The translations under genes were made by a program, and so were the position numbers. A model generated the notes under the pieces. It was not told the DNA's origin. It saw only the letters and a list, made by a program, of their open reading frames with translations, and made no database searches. Below are positions 9,450 through 18,540 of a stretch of 64,000 bases of DNA, piece by piece; within the stretch, counting starts at the first letter, position 1; each line of letters begins with the position of its first letter. This stretch comes from an uncultured Porphyromonadaceae bacterium. GTDB taxonomy: Bacteria > Bacteroidota > Bacteroidia > Bacteroidales > Muribaculaceae. The stretch covers positions 1 through 64,000 of the forward strand of contig CALDIF010000025.1 in the NCBI GenBank assembly GCA_937901905.1, in the 5' to 3' direction.

Positions 9450-10383
9450 GGGGTGTGGTAGACGAACCGTTAACAAAGTACACGGGACGATTCTTGGTCT
9501 CGTTGAAAATTTTACCCACATACTCACCTATAATACCCAACGAAAGCAACTGCACACCACCCAAGAACAGCATCACCACAATCAATGTGGGGAAACCTTG
9601 TGCCGGGTCGTTATAAATGAGCGTCTTAATGAGAAAATACAACATATACAGGAACGCTCCCAGTGAGATTGCCACACCGCCGACTATCGCGATGCGCAGG
9701 GGGGCTGTGGTGAACGAGGTCAAACCGTCAAAGGCGAGGGCAAACAACTCTCGCAACGAATATTTGGAACGACCTGCCACACGCTCGGCCTTATCAAATG
9801 TCACTTCACTCTTGCTGAAGCCTATCCAATCGTATAGTCCCTTAGTGTAACGCTGTTGTTCACGCAGCGAGCGCAACGCGTCAACACACTTGCGGTCCAA
9901 CAACCTGAAGTCGCCCACACCCGGAACGACCTCAAAACGCGAGGCGGCACGCAACATACGGTAGAACAAGCGAGTCAGGAGTCGTCGCGCCACACTCTCG
10001 CTGGTGCGCGACGTGTAACGACCATACACATCGGCATAACCGTGCTCCCAACGCTCGAGCATTGCCGGTATCACATCGGGTGGAAATTGAAGGTCGGCAT
10101 CTACCTCAATCACACAGTCGCCATGCGCGTAGTCCATGCCCGCCAACATGGCAGCCTCCTTGCCGAAGTTACGCGACAAGTCAACATATTGCACGCGACT
10201 ATCCCTGTCGGCAAGCGATTTAATTATCTTGAGGGTGTCATCGGTGCTGCCGTCGTTGACCAACATCACTTCCCAGTCGTAACCGTCATTGTCGCGCATG
10301 AGTTGCTCGAGACTGGCATAACACACCTCGAGCACATCTTGCTCGTTGTAACACGGCACTATTATTGTAACACATTTTTTCAT
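9430..10383 (-). CDS. Family 2 glycosyltransferase, GtrB/DPM1-like (polyprenyl-phosphate glycosyl transfer)
   Basis: This 317-aa protein starts MKKCVTIIVPCYNEQ, has the GT-A acidic motif EVDADLQFP near residue 94, and ends with two membrane helices (about 232-257 and 268-295) as in bactoprenol-phosphate glucosyltransferases. It would move a sugar from a nucleotide donor to polyprenyl phosphate on the inner membrane face. The frame is open to 10497, but the promoter at 10389-10420 lies inside that extension, so the ATG at 10383 is used. It is cotranscribed with the overlapping DUF6056 gene. Confidence 0.92.
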   Translation of the reverse strand: MKKCVTIIVPCYNEQDVLEVCYASLEQLMRDNDGYDWEVMLVNDGSTDDTLKIIKSLADRDSRVQYVDLSRNFGKEAAMLAGMDYAHGDCVIEVDADLQFPPDVIPAMLERWEHGYADVYGRYTSRTSESVARRLLTRLFYRMLRAASRFEVVPGVGDFRLLDRKCVDALRSLREQQRYTKGLYDWIGFSKSEVTFDKAERVAGRSKYSLRELFALAFDGLTSFTTAPLRIAIVGGVAISLGAFLYMLYFLIKTLIYNDPAQGFPTLIVVMLFLGGVQLLSLGIIGEYVGKIFNETKNRPVYFVNGSSTTPHDTTTR

Positions 10384-10388
10384 GACTG

Positions 10389-10420
10389 CAAATTTATCAC
10401 TTTTTGAGCAATATGCCAAA
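10389..10420 (-). promoter_or_regulatory. Promoter of the GtrB-like/DUF6056 pair, apparently giving a leaderless transcript
   Basis: TTTG (10420-10417), 20 nt, then TAAATTTG (10396-10389) on the minus strand. With the usual distance from the -7 element the transcript would start at or within a few bases of the ATG at 10383, so little or no leader is expected. Confidence 0.7.
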
Positions 10421-10555
10421 TCATTTGTGTCACCACTCGTAGCGAGTACACCACCGCAGTCGAGATGAGAGGGATTAACTTCACCCCCTCGCGGCACCCG
10501 TCGTGCGATATTAAACTTCGCCCCGTTTTTGCCCTTTTTACGAGTGTATAACCAT

Positions 10556-10586
10556 TTTGATTTTATACGGAATTTTAGTACCTTTG
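10556..10586 (+). promoter_or_regulatory. Promoter of the CoA transferase operon
   Basis: TTTG (10556-10559), 19 nt, TACCTTTG (10579-10586) on the plus strand. Start near 10592, about 40 nt before the ATG at 10634. Confidence 0.85.
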
Positions 10587-10633
10587 CGCCTTGAAAATGA
10601 ACAAACTTTTATTACTTCTTTCAAGAAACAATA

Positions 10634-12148
10634 ATGAGATACCCTGTAATGACAGCCGAGGAGGCTGCTGAGATTGTACAGAACGATTGGACCATCGGTG
10701 TGTCGGGTTTCACAATTCCCGGCAATCCCAAAGTGGTGCCTGCAGCAATTGCCGCCAAAGCGCGTCGTGAACATGAGGCAGGTCGTGAATTCCGCATTAA
10801 TTTATTCTCGGGTGCATCGACCAACGACCCTACCGACGGCGAGTTGTCGCGCGCTCATGCCATCAACTTCCGCGCGCCCTATCAATCGCTGGGCGAGTTG
10901 CGCAACCGCATCAACAAGGGCGAGTTACACTACAACGACCGTCACTTGAGCGAGATGGCACAAGAATTCCGCTACGGTTTCTACGGCAAGATGGACGTTG
11001 CCATCATCGAAGTGCAGAGCATTGATGACAACGGAAACATCGTGCTTGGAACGGCGGTAGGAAACAGTCCCACTTGGTTGCAAGTTGCCGAGCGAGTGAT
11101 CATCGAGATTAACGAGCAAATTCCCGAGACGATACGCGGTTTGCACGACATCTACGTGCCACTCGATCCGCCCTTGCGTCGCGAAATTCCCATCTATCAC
11201 GCCGGCGACCGTGCCGGCACACCCACCGCACACGTCGATCCCGATAAGGTGATTGCCGTCGTACACACCAGCAAACCTCTCGGCAAGAACGAACCGTTCA
11301 CACCGGTTGACGAGGTCACCGCTCGTATCGGTCACAACGTGTGCGATTTTCTCGTCAACGAGATGAAACAGGGTCGCATGCCCCGCACTTTCCTGCCCAT
11401 TCAAAGCGGTGTGGGTAACATAGCCAATGCCGTGCTTGATGCACTCGAAGCCAGCACCGACATTCCGGCATTCGAGATGTACACCGAGGTCGTTCAAGAC
11501 AGCGTGTTGGGCTTGCTCAAGAGCGGACGATGCAAGTTTGCAAGCACATGCTCAATGACGTTCAGCCACGAGGCAATGATGGATTTCTTTGACAACATCG
11601 ACACCCTGCACGACAAGTTGCTCATGCGTCCGAGCGAAATCAGCAATAATCCCGAGGTCATTCGTCGTATAGGCGTTATCTCCATGAACACAGCTATTGA
11701 GGCCGACTTGTTCGGCAACATCAACAGCAGTCACGTCAGTGGCAGTCGTTTGATGAACGGCATCGGTGGCAGTGGCGACTTCACTCGCAACGCTTACACC
11801 AGCATCTTCTTGTGTCCGAGCATCAAGAAAGATGACTGCATCAGCACTATCGTGCCTATGGTGAGCCACGTTGACCACACGGTACACAGCGTTGACATCA
11901 TTGTAACCGACCAAGGCGTTGCCGACTTGCGCGGTAAAGACCCCAACCAGTGTGCCGAGGAGATTATCGAGCATGTGTCACACCCTGTTTATCGTCCGTT
12001 GCTGCGCGAGTACTTGCACCTGTGCAAGCAAGGTCACGTCAAACTCAACCCCGACCTCGCCTTGTCGTTCCACAGTTCACTTGCCCACCACGGCGACATG
12101 CGCAAGACCGATTACAGCGAGTTTTTCCACGCTGACGATCCCAAGTGA
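10634..12148 (+). CDS. Acetyl-CoA hydrolase/transferase family protein, probable succinate/acetate or propionate CoA transferase
   Basis: The 504-aa protein belongs to the Cat1/AarC-like CoA transferase family. The probable catalytic Glu lies in YTEVVQD at about residue 285, and the CoA-binding Gly-rich motif GGSGDF follows near 376. In Bacteroidales such enzymes exchange CoA between succinyl-CoA and propionate or acetate in succinate/propionate fermentation; the exact pair cannot be read from sequence. Length and the DLRGKDPNQ region near the C terminus fit the family. Its stop codon overlaps the GTG start of mtaB (GTGA), so the two are translationally coupled. Confidence 0.92.
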   Translation: MRYPVMTAEEAAEIVQNDWTIGVSGFTIPGNPKVVPAAIAAKARREHEAGREFRINLFSGASTNDPTDGELSRAHAINFRAPYQSLGELRNRINKGELHYNDRHLSEMAQEFRYGFYGKMDVAIIEVQSIDDNGNIVLGTAVGNSPTWLQVAERVIIEINEQIPETIRGLHDIYVPLDPPLRREIPIYHAGDRAGTPTAHVDPDKVIAVVHTSKPLGKNEPFTPVDEVTARIGHNVCDFLVNEMKQGRMPRTFLPIQSGVGNIANAVLDALEASTDIPAFEMYTEVVQDSVLGLLKSGRCKFASTCSMTFSHEAMMDFFDNIDTLHDKLLMRPSEISNNPEVIRRIGVISMNTAIEADLFGNINSSHVSGSRLMNGIGGSGDFTRNAYTSIFLCPSIKKDDCISTIVPMVSHVDHTVHSVDIIVTDQGVADLRGKDPNQCAEEIIEHVSHPVYRPLLREYLHLCKQGHVKLNPDLALSFHSSLAHHGDMRKTDYSEFFHADDPK

Positions 12149-13389
12149 CCTACTTGATTGAGACATTGGGTTGCAAACTCAATTACAGCGAGAGCGCAAC
12201 CATCGGCAAGACACTTCAAGAGGCCGGCTTTGAGCCGGCCTCTGCCGACGTTCACCCCGATGTGATTGTGGTCAACACGTGCTCGGTCACCTCGATGGCC
12301 GACAGCAAATGCCGCAACCGCATTCGCCATCTTGCCCGCTCCCACCCCAATGCTCTCATTGCGGTCACCGGCTGTTATGCCCAACTCAAGAGTCGTGAGG
12401 TCGCCGCTATCGACGGCGTGGACATCGTGCTTGGCAGCGAGCAAAAAGGACGTCTTGCCCAATATGTGACCCAATGGTTCGCCGACAAGCAAAGCATTAT
12501 AGAAGTCAGCCGATTGCGCGACATCACCACTTTCGCTCCATCGTGCGAGCGAGGTGAGCGCACACGTTATTGGCTCAAGGTGCAAGACGGCTGTGACTAC
12601 TACTGCACCTATTGTACCATACCTCGAGCACGCGGGCGCAGTCGCAGCGGCACCATAGCCGACATTGTCGCTATGGCACAGCATGTTGCCGACGACGGCG
12701 GCACCGAGATTGTACTCACCGGTGTCAATATCGGTGATTTCGGCAAGAACACCGGCGAACGCTTCATTGACCTGTTGCGGGCACTCGACAAGGTTAACGG
12801 CATCATGAGATACCGTATTTCCAGCCTCGAACCCGACTTGTTGAGCGATGAAATAATCGACTTTGTTGCCGCTTCACGTGCATTCATGCCTCATTTTCAC
12901 TTGCCGCTGCAAAGTGGCAGCAACACCGTGTTGGCATTAATGAAACGACACTACGATGCAGCCTTGTTTGCCGACCGTGTAGACCGTTGCCGGCACGCGT
13001 TACCGCACTGCTACATCGGGGTTGATGTCATGGTGGGTTGCCGTGGCGAGACACCACAGTGTTTTGAAGAAAGTTACAACTTGCTTGCAAGTCTTGACGT
13101 GCAACACCTGCATGTGTTCCCCTATAGTGAGCGTCCGGGCACGGCAGCACTCGCAATTCCCTACGTGGTGACAGCTCAAGACAAGGCCGAACGGGCACGA
13201 CGCATGATTGAGTTGAGCCAACTCAAAGAAGAAGAATTCGCAGCAAGATTTAAGGGTACTACACGTCCGGTATTGTTCGAAGACCCACATGGTGCTCCAC
13301 TGATGAGCGGCTACACCGACAACTACATTCGCGTCACACGTCCCACCGATGTCAACGCGCTCGGCACTATCACTACAATAACACTATAA
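12145..13389 (+). CDS. mtaB: tRNA t6A37 methylthiotransferase MtaB (radical SAM)
   Basis: MtaB converts t6A37 of ANN-decoding tRNAs to ms2t6A. The protein (414 aa) has the UPF0004 domain with Cys in LGCKLN, VNTCSV and TGCYAQ for the auxiliary Fe-S cluster, then the radical SAM motif CDYYCTYC near residues 150-157, and a C-terminal TRAM-like region. The wording of the N terminus (ETLGCKLNYSES) separates MtaB from MiaB and RimO. Translation starts with GTG at 12145 overlapping the stop of the CoA transferase gene. The next gene follows after 26 nt, so the three probably form one transcript. Confidence 0.94.
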   Translation: MTYLIETLGCKLNYSESATIGKTLQEAGFEPASADVHPDVIVVNTCSVTSMADSKCRNRIRHLARSHPNALIAVTGCYAQLKSREVAAIDGVDIVLGSEQKGRLAQYVTQWFADKQSIIEVSRLRDITTFAPSCERGERTRYWLKVQDGCDYYCTYCTIPRARGRSRSGTIADIVAMAQHVADDGGTEIVLTGVNIGDFGKNTGERFIDLLRALDKVNGIMRYRISSLEPDLLSDEIIDFVAASRAFMPHFHLPLQSGSNTVLALMKRHYDAALFADRVDRCRHALPHCYIGVDVMVGCRGETPQCFEESYNLLASLDVQHLHVFPYSERPGTAALAIPYVVTAQDKAERARRMIELSQLKEEEFAARFKGTTRPVLFEDPHGAPLMSGYTDNYIRVTRPTDVNALGTITTITL

Positions 13390-13415
13390 ACGCGACTACC
13401 AACCACGGTAAAACG

Positions 13416-14450
13416 ATGAAAAAGATTGCAGTTATCATCTTGAATTGGAACGGTGCGGCACTACTGCGTCAATATATGCCGAGCGTCGTAGCCGGCACCG
13501 ACACGACTATCGCCGACATCATCGTTGCCGATAATGGCAGCCAAGACGACAGCCTCGAATTGTTGGCGCGCGAGTTTCCCGAGGTTCACGTATTGCCCTT
13601 TGAGAAAAACTGCGGTTTTGCCGAGGGTTATAATCGTGCCATAAAGATGACCAAATATCCGCTTACTGTCTTGCTCAATAGCGACGTGCGCGTTTCGAGC
13701 GGTTGGTTGGAGCCCCTTGCAGCCTACATGGAGGCCAACACCGATGTTGCCGCCGCACAGCCTAAGGTGCTTCACGATGGGGAGCCCGACGATACACCGA
13801 TGTTCGAATATGCCGGTGCTGCCGGTGGGTATCTTGATTGCCACGGATACCCCTATTGCAGAGGGCGGCTTTTCGACACTATTGAGCGTGACGAGGGGCA
13901 ATACGACGGCGAACCGCAATCGTTGATGTGGGCAAGCGGTGCTTGCCTTGTAGTGCGCAGCAGAGCATACCTCGCCGTCGGAGGGCTTGACCCGCTATTT
14001 TTCGCTCACATGGAAGAGATTGACTTGTGTTGGCGTTTGCGACTTGCAGGTCATCGTGTGGCATACGTTCCCGGCAGTCACGTGTTCCACCTCGGTGGCG
14101 GTAGCCTGCCACAAGGTTCTCCTCGCAAGACTTATCTGAACTTTCGCAACAACCTGCTGATGCTTTACAAGAACCTGCCACACCGCGAACGCCGCCGACT
14201 GCTGATAATACGACGCCTATACGACACGCTCGCGCTTGCGGTCGAGTTTTTGAAAGGGCATTGGGGTAATGTGAAAGCCATCTGGCAGGCACACCGCGAC
14301 TTCAGGACAATGCGCCATGCCTATGACACGATGCCCTCTCCTCAATCCGACTTACTGCATGACGAGCGAGCAGGACGCATCAATATCATTTGGCAATACT
14401 ATGTCAAACGAGTAAAAACGTTTGACCGTTTGCCTTTAGACAATGGTTAA
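13416..14450 (+). CDS. Family 2 glycosyltransferase, rhamnosyltransferase (WbbL)-like
   Basis: This 344-aa protein begins KIAVIILNWNG, followed by VADNGSQD and the donor-metal motif NSDVRVS near residue 89, ASGACLVVR near 175 and EEIDLCWRLRLAGH near 205, the usual motif order of WbbL-type family 2 enzymes. It is expected to add a sugar to a cell-surface polysaccharide or lipid-linked glycan. A hydrophobic-amphipathic C-terminal part may tether it to the membrane. Third gene of the plus-strand unit; the sugar and acceptor are unknown. Confidence 0.9.
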   Translation: MKKIAVIILNWNGAALLRQYMPSVVAGTDTTIADIIVADNGSQDDSLELLAREFPEVHVLPFEKNCGFAEGYNRAIKMTKYPLTVLLNSDVRVSSGWLEPLAAYMEANTDVAAAQPKVLHDGEPDDTPMFEYAGAAGGYLDCHGYPYCRGRLFDTIERDEGQYDGEPQSLMWASGACLVVRSRAYLAVGGLDPLFFAHMEEIDLCWRLRLAGHRVAYVPGSHVFHLGGGSLPQGSPRKTYLNFRNNLLMLYKNLPHRERRRLLIIRRLYDTLALAVEFLKGHWGNVKAIWQAHRDFRTMRHAYDTMPSPQSDLLHDERAGRINIIWQYYVKRVKTFDRLPLDNG

Positions 14451-14528
14451 TAACAGTTAATTTTTAAGCCGTTTGATGGACTGTTTGTTAAATTAGTGTT
14501 AATGTCAACAAAATTAATGCCGCAAAAG

Positions 14529-14559
14529 TATGTTTTATAACATAAAATCACTACCTTTG
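14529..14559 (+). promoter_or_regulatory. Promoter of the putative small RNA
   Basis: A perfect -7 element TACCTTTG at 14552-14559 is preceded after 19 nt by TATG at 14529-14532, one mismatch from TTTG. No gene starts downstream on this strand; the transcript would instead run into a terminator about 150 nt later. Confidence 0.65.
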
Positions 14560-14564
14560 CATCG

Positions 14565-14716
14565 GTTTTCATGGTATTAGTTTTTAAGGTTAATGAAACC
14601 GCACGGTCGTCGTGAGACGATTTGGTTTCTGAAATTCATCGTTTTAGGTTTATGTTAATGGTATTAGAAAGTTAATCAGTTAAGCAATCCCCGACGTGAG
14701 TCGAGGATTTTTTATT
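14565..14716 (+). ncRNA. Putative structured small RNA of about 150 nt (unidentified)
   Basis: A promoter -7 element ends at 14559 and an intrinsic terminator ends at about 14713, with no convincing protein frame between. Inside is a strong hairpin, GAAACC (14595-14600) pairing with GGTTTC (14624-14629), enclosing TCGTC-GTGA-GACGA; the terminator hairpin also closes with a GTGA (GNRA) loop. The decamer ATGGTATTAG occurs twice (14571-14580 and 14658-14667). The first copy starts a 14-codon frame (14571-14615) that ends inside the first hairpin, so a leader-peptide role is not excluded. It could belong to a known Bacteroidales RNA class such as Bacteroidales-1 or a 6S-like RNA, but I cannot confirm a match. 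Confidence 0.5.
14686..14713 (+). terminator. Intrinsic terminator of the putative small RNA
   Basis: AATCCCCGAC (14686-14695), loop GTGA, GTCGAGGATT (14700-14709), one C-A mismatch, then a run of six T ending at 14713. Confidence 0.8.
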
Positions 14717-14733
14717 TCATTACAGGTGGAGTT

Positions 14734-15267
14734 TCACACCTTGAAAAAAGAGAAATTCACCTTGCCGTAATTGCGATGTTGCGAAAACTGCGGGAGTGTC
14801 GTGAAATCAAACTCACGCGGATGTTCCAACACGACAAGAGTGTCCCGCTTTACAACACCGCTCTCCATAATGAGACGCGGCAGGTCACCCAATTGCGGCA
14901 AGTCGTAAGGGGGATCGGCAAACACGAGGTCGAAAGCCTGCCGACACGACGACAGGAACTTGAAAACATCGCCACGAACGAGGGTAAGCGAGTGCTCGTC
15001 AAGGCGCGTGGCAACCGATGTGATAAAGCGTTGTTGCACCGTTGCACGTTCAATAGCGGTCACCGATGCTGCACCACGGGACAACAACTCGAAAGAAATC
15101 GCGCCGGTGCCGGCAAACAAGTCAAGCGCGACAATTCCGTCAAAGTCAACGATGCCACCCAACACGTTGAACAAACTCTCGCGCGCCATGTCGGTTGTCG
15201 GACGCGCTGTGATATTGTGAGGAACTTCAAAGCGTCGACGACCGTATTTTCCTGATATTATTCGCAT
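14734..15267 (-). CDS. rsmD: 16S rRNA (guanine-966-N2)-methyltransferase RsmD
   Basis: The protein (177 aa) shows the RsmD start MRIISGKYGRRRFEVP, the SAM-binding LDLFAGTGAISFE near residue 50 and the N6/N2-methylase motif DPPY near 118. It methylates G966 of 16S rRNA in the small subunit. Length is typical. The start overlaps the end of the DUF3822 gene by 10 nt, a pairing often seen in Bacteroidota. Confidence 0.95.
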   Translation of the reverse strand: MRIISGKYGRRRFEVPHNITARPTTDMARESLFNVLGGIVDFDGIVALDLFAGTGAISFELLSRGAASVTAIERATVQQRFITSVATRLDEHSLTLVRGDVFKFLSSCRQAFDLVFADPPYDLPQLGDLPRLIMESGVVKRDTLVVLEHPREFDFTTLPQFSQHRNYGKVNFSFFKV

Positions 15268-16064
15268 AAACTTAACAAGGTCAATTCGGTGGGGGCATTC
15301 ATCACGTCTTTTCCAAGCCGTAATGCCGCGGCGGGGAAAATTGAAGGCATTACATACTTGACATAGTCACTGAGCCCACGTACAAGCAAGGCTCGATGTT
15401 CACGATTTCCCACAAGTTGTATTTCATCATGATGCTGATCGAGTCCGAGGCTTTCCCAAGCATGAAGGGCAAAATACACCGCATCGTTAATGTCGGTGAA
15501 CTTAAACGTATTTGCCGCGAGCAACTCTCCACGGCTATACACTATCATGTCCATAGCACCGGCACGCATACACAGGAACATACGCGAGATGTCGCTACCG
15601 ACATTCAATCGATGAAAATGCTCACACAGGGGATAAAGGTGGTAGTAAACGTCGGGCAGATTGAACGTGCGACCCAAGAAACCCGGCATGCCTTGCGGAA
15701 CGTGCCATGCCAAGACCTTGTCACACTGTGGCAGATGACATGTCATCGCCTCGCATTGCGGTTGCGCACCATAGGCAATCTCAAGTAAGCGTGTGGCATC
15801 ATCATCAGTAGTGTCGCCCGGCAACACAAGGAAATGAGGTGCATCAAACAGCACCCTCACCTTGCCGTAGTCGTCGAGTAACAACGGAGTGTCATAAACA
15901 GCATTCTCAACCGCTCGCAACGCGTCACCACCGGCATTATCAGGCACCACATGACCCAACCTTAGGGTACCGCGCTCTACCGTGCTATATAGCATGTAAT
16001 CAATAGCATCAACTCCAAGCCTAAGCAGGAGCGTCCACAACTCGGGAGATTTAACGTTACTCAT
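15258..16064 (-). CDS. DUF3822 family protein
   Basis: A 268-aa soluble protein without signal peptide or membrane segments, recognised as the Bacteroidota family DUF3822 by overall pattern and by its position next to rsmD. Members have a predicted actin-like ATPase fold, but no function is established. It overlaps rsmD by 10 nt and starts 6 nt after the TonB-dependent receptor gene, so all three are probably on one mRNA. Confidence 0.8.
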   Translation of the reverse strand: MSNVKSPELWTLLLRLGVDAIDYMLYSTVERGTLRLGHVVPDNAGGDALRAVENAVYDTPLLLDDYGKVRVLFDAPHFLVLPGDTTDDDATRLLEIAYGAQPQCEAMTCHLPQCDKVLAWHVPQGMPGFLGRTFNLPDVYYHLYPLCEHFHRLNVGSDISRMFLCMRAGAMDMIVYSRGELLAANTFKFTDINDAVYFALHAWESLGLDQHHDEIQLVGNREHRALLVRGLSDYVKYVMPSIFPAAALRLGKDVMNAPTELTLLSLCE

Positions 16065-16070
16065 GATAAG

Positions 16071-18485
16071 TCAGAATTTTGCAGCGAGGCGCACGTTCAC
16101 TTGGCGACGCGTCAAATAGTTAGGAACAGCATACTGAATATTATTCACATCGGTAACCCAGTAGTAACTGCTCACATTACTGATGTCAAACAAATTGAAA
16201 ACATCGATTCCCAAGGACAACGCCTTGAAGTGACTCAAGAAACCCGATGTCGGTCGACTGTCCTTGGTGATGAAATCGTAGGTCAAGCCGATGTCGGCAC
16301 GCTTGTATGCCGGCTGGCGGAAGTAGGTCTGTGCCCTCGTCATGCGCGGTGCCGTCGTGGGCAGGCCGTCGCTGAAGATGGCTCGTAACGAGAAACGCAG
16401 GCGAGGCAACTTGGGCAAGTAGTCGGTAAAAAACAGTGCGAATGAATAACGTTGGTCGGTGGGGCGAGGTACTTTCACACCGTCAATGTCCTCTTGAGTT
16501 TTCATCAGCGAGAAACTCAACCACGAGTCAGTGCCGTCAACAAACTGTCCGAACAATTTCATGTCAAGCCCCATAGCATAGCCCTTGCTGTCGTTAAATC
16601 CGCTGTAAACGATCTTGAGATTATCCACCTCGTAGGGTATGAGATTTGCCAGGTTCTTGTAATATGCCTCAGCCGAAAAACGGAACGGACGATTAAGGGC
16701 ACGAAATGTATAATCGGCACCGAGTATTGCCTGTATCGAACGCTGGCTCTTGATAGCCTTGTTCAAAGCAATGTAAGCGTTTCCGTCGGCATCGGTTTGC
16801 TCATATCGATATTCCTTATAGAATGGTGCTTGGTAATAGACACCGCCTGCAAGGCGAAAAGTCCAGTTCGGGTGAGCGATGGGTACGAAGCCGACACTCC
16901 CGCGGGGCGACACCAACGTTTCGCCGTTGAAATTCCAATGAGACAACCTCACTCCCAGATTGATATTCCACAATCCCGCATCACTGCTCACTCGATAAGT
17001 ATCCTGCACGAATGCCATGAAACGTGTTGATTTGAGGTCATTCTCCGAGCCGAGATTATATATGACACTCACGAGGTCGGGCACTCGCGGTAACGAATAA
17101 CCCGCCGAGTCACGCCATTGCCACTCGCGCGACCGGTCATAGACGCTCTCACGACGCATCGACACGCCGTAGCCCAAATTGTGTCCCGACAGCCCTGTCG
17201 TGCCCTTGAGGCTGAAGTCATATACGTTAAACTTCAAGCGATTGCGCGCATGTTCATGGTACTTACCGACACCCAACTCGCCGCCTACGCCATCGGCACC
17301 GGCTTCGTCAAGCCAATACTCGCCATGAACGTCGTAACTGACAAGTTCGTCACTGCGATAACCGCTCGCTTGTAACGACAACGTCGTACTGCCGCCCACA
17401 AGGTAACTTGCAGTCAATGCACCGAAGTAGGTTTGGAATTTATCCTTCTCATGACCGTCGAAGTAGACAGTAAACGACTTGGCCGCCATGCTCGTTCCGA
17501 AACTTGTTTCACGATTTTTGGGAGTGAACCGATAATTATTCAACGAGATATTTCCGAGCAGGGCAACACGCAGTCGCTTGTTGGGCTTGAAGACGATGTG
17601 GGTTTGGTAGTCAAGGTATTGAGGGTCATACTCGCCCTTACTCTCGAGCGAGCCGAGCAAACTGCTGTTGCGCTTGTAACGCACACCGTGCAGTTGCGAG
17701 AACCCGGTCGTTCCTTGACCGATAGATAAACTGCCACCTTGCAGGCTCGCCGCCAACGAGGCTTCAAACGCTTCGGGGTCACGATAGGTAATGTCGAGCA
17801 CACTCGACATCTTGTCACTGTACTCGGCATTAAAACCGCCTGTCGAGAATTGCACTCGCTGCACCATGTCGGGATTGATGATGCTCAACCCCTCTTGCTG
17901 ACCGTTACTGATGAGTTGCGGGCGATAAACTTCGATGCCGTTGATATAGACGCTATTTTCATCGTAACTGCCACCACGCACCATATATTGACTGCTCATC
18001 TCGTTCTTGCTGCTGACACCGGCTTGGGTGGTCAACACCGCCTCCACGCTGCCGCCCGATGCATCGGGCGTGGTCGAGATGACGTCGATGTCTATACCCT
18101 GCATTGTGTTGGTCTGCTTGCGATAATCGGTAACCGTCACCCCTTCCAATTCCTGTTTTTTCTCATAGAGTTTGGGACTCAAGGTGATTGTACCCTGCGG
18201 CTTGACAAGTTGACGACGCACTGTGCTATAGCCTATCATGCTGAATTCGACCACAAGGGTGTCGGCTGCTGCCACCTTGAGTTCATACGTTCCTTTTTCA
18301 CTCGTATTGGTACCGACGGCAGTTCCCACCACACGCACTGTGACAAACTCCAACGGGTTGCCGTTTTCATCGCTCACAACGCCCTTGAGGGTCACTTGAG
18401 CCACGGCGGCAAGCGAGCACATCATCACCAATAACAATGACAGTCGCCGCCACACGTTATATTTGATTAATCGGATTGGTTTCAT
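16071..18485 (-). CDS. TonB-dependent outer-membrane receptor with N-terminal carboxypeptidase-regulatory-like domain
   Basis: The protein (804 aa) has a signal peptide (to about residue 29), a beta-sandwich domain at about 32-110 (VTLKGVVSDENGNPLEFVTVRV), a plug domain near 125-235 with the YMVRGGSYDENSVYINGIEVYRP pattern, and a long barrel ending in alternating residues with a terminal Phe (VRLAAKF). It is not SusC-like: it lacks an adjacent SusD and the SusC-type NAFR region. Substrate unknown; iron chelates, vitamin B12 or oligomers are options. It leads the operon with DUF3822 and rsmD. Confidence 0.9.
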   Translation of the reverse strand: MKPIRLIKYNVWRRLSLLLVMMCSLAAVAQVTLKGVVSDENGNPLEFVTVRVVGTAVGTNTSEKGTYELKVAAADTLVVEFSMIGYSTVRRQLVKPQGTITLSPKLYEKKQELEGVTVTDYRKQTNTMQGIDIDVISTTPDASGGSVEAVLTTQAGVSSKNEMSSQYMVRGGSYDENSVYINGIEVYRPQLISNGQQEGLSIINPDMVQRVQFSTGGFNAEYSDKMSSVLDITYRDPEAFEASLAASLQGGSLSIGQGTTGFSQLHGVRYKRNSSLLGSLESKGEYDPQYLDYQTHIVFKPNKRLRVALLGNISLNNYRFTPKNRETSFGTSMAAKSFTVYFDGHEKDKFQTYFGALTASYLVGGSTTLSLQASGYRSDELVSYDVHGEYWLDEAGADGVGGELGVGKYHEHARNRLKFNVYDFSLKGTTGLSGHNLGYGVSMRRESVYDRSREWQWRDSAGYSLPRVPDLVSVIYNLGSENDLKSTRFMAFVQDTYRVSSDAGLWNINLGVRLSHWNFNGETLVSPRGSVGFVPIAHPNWTFRLAGGVYYQAPFYKEYRYEQTDADGNAYIALNKAIKSQRSIQAILGADYTFRALNRPFRFSAEAYYKNLANLIPYEVDNLKIVYSGFNDSKGYAMGLDMKLFGQFVDGTDSWLSFSLMKTQEDIDGVKVPRPTDQRYSFALFFTDYLPKLPRLRFSLRAIFSDGLPTTAPRMTRAQTYFRQPAYKRADIGLTYDFITKDSRPTSGFLSHFKALSLGIDVFNLFDISNVSSYYWVTDVNNIQYAVPNYLTRRQVNVRLAAKF

Positions 18486-18540
18486 AATAGTTTATAACGG
18501 CAAAGTCCCGGTATTTAGTGTTGAAAAATCAATTTAATCA

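Noticed and set aside
14571..14615. 14-codon open frame in the putative small RNA
   Set aside because: No ribosome-binding sequence and the frame ends inside a strong hairpin; kept only as a note.
16071..18485. SusC-type transporter
   Set aside because: Shorter than SusC, no adjacent SusD, and plug sequence of ordinary TonB receptors.
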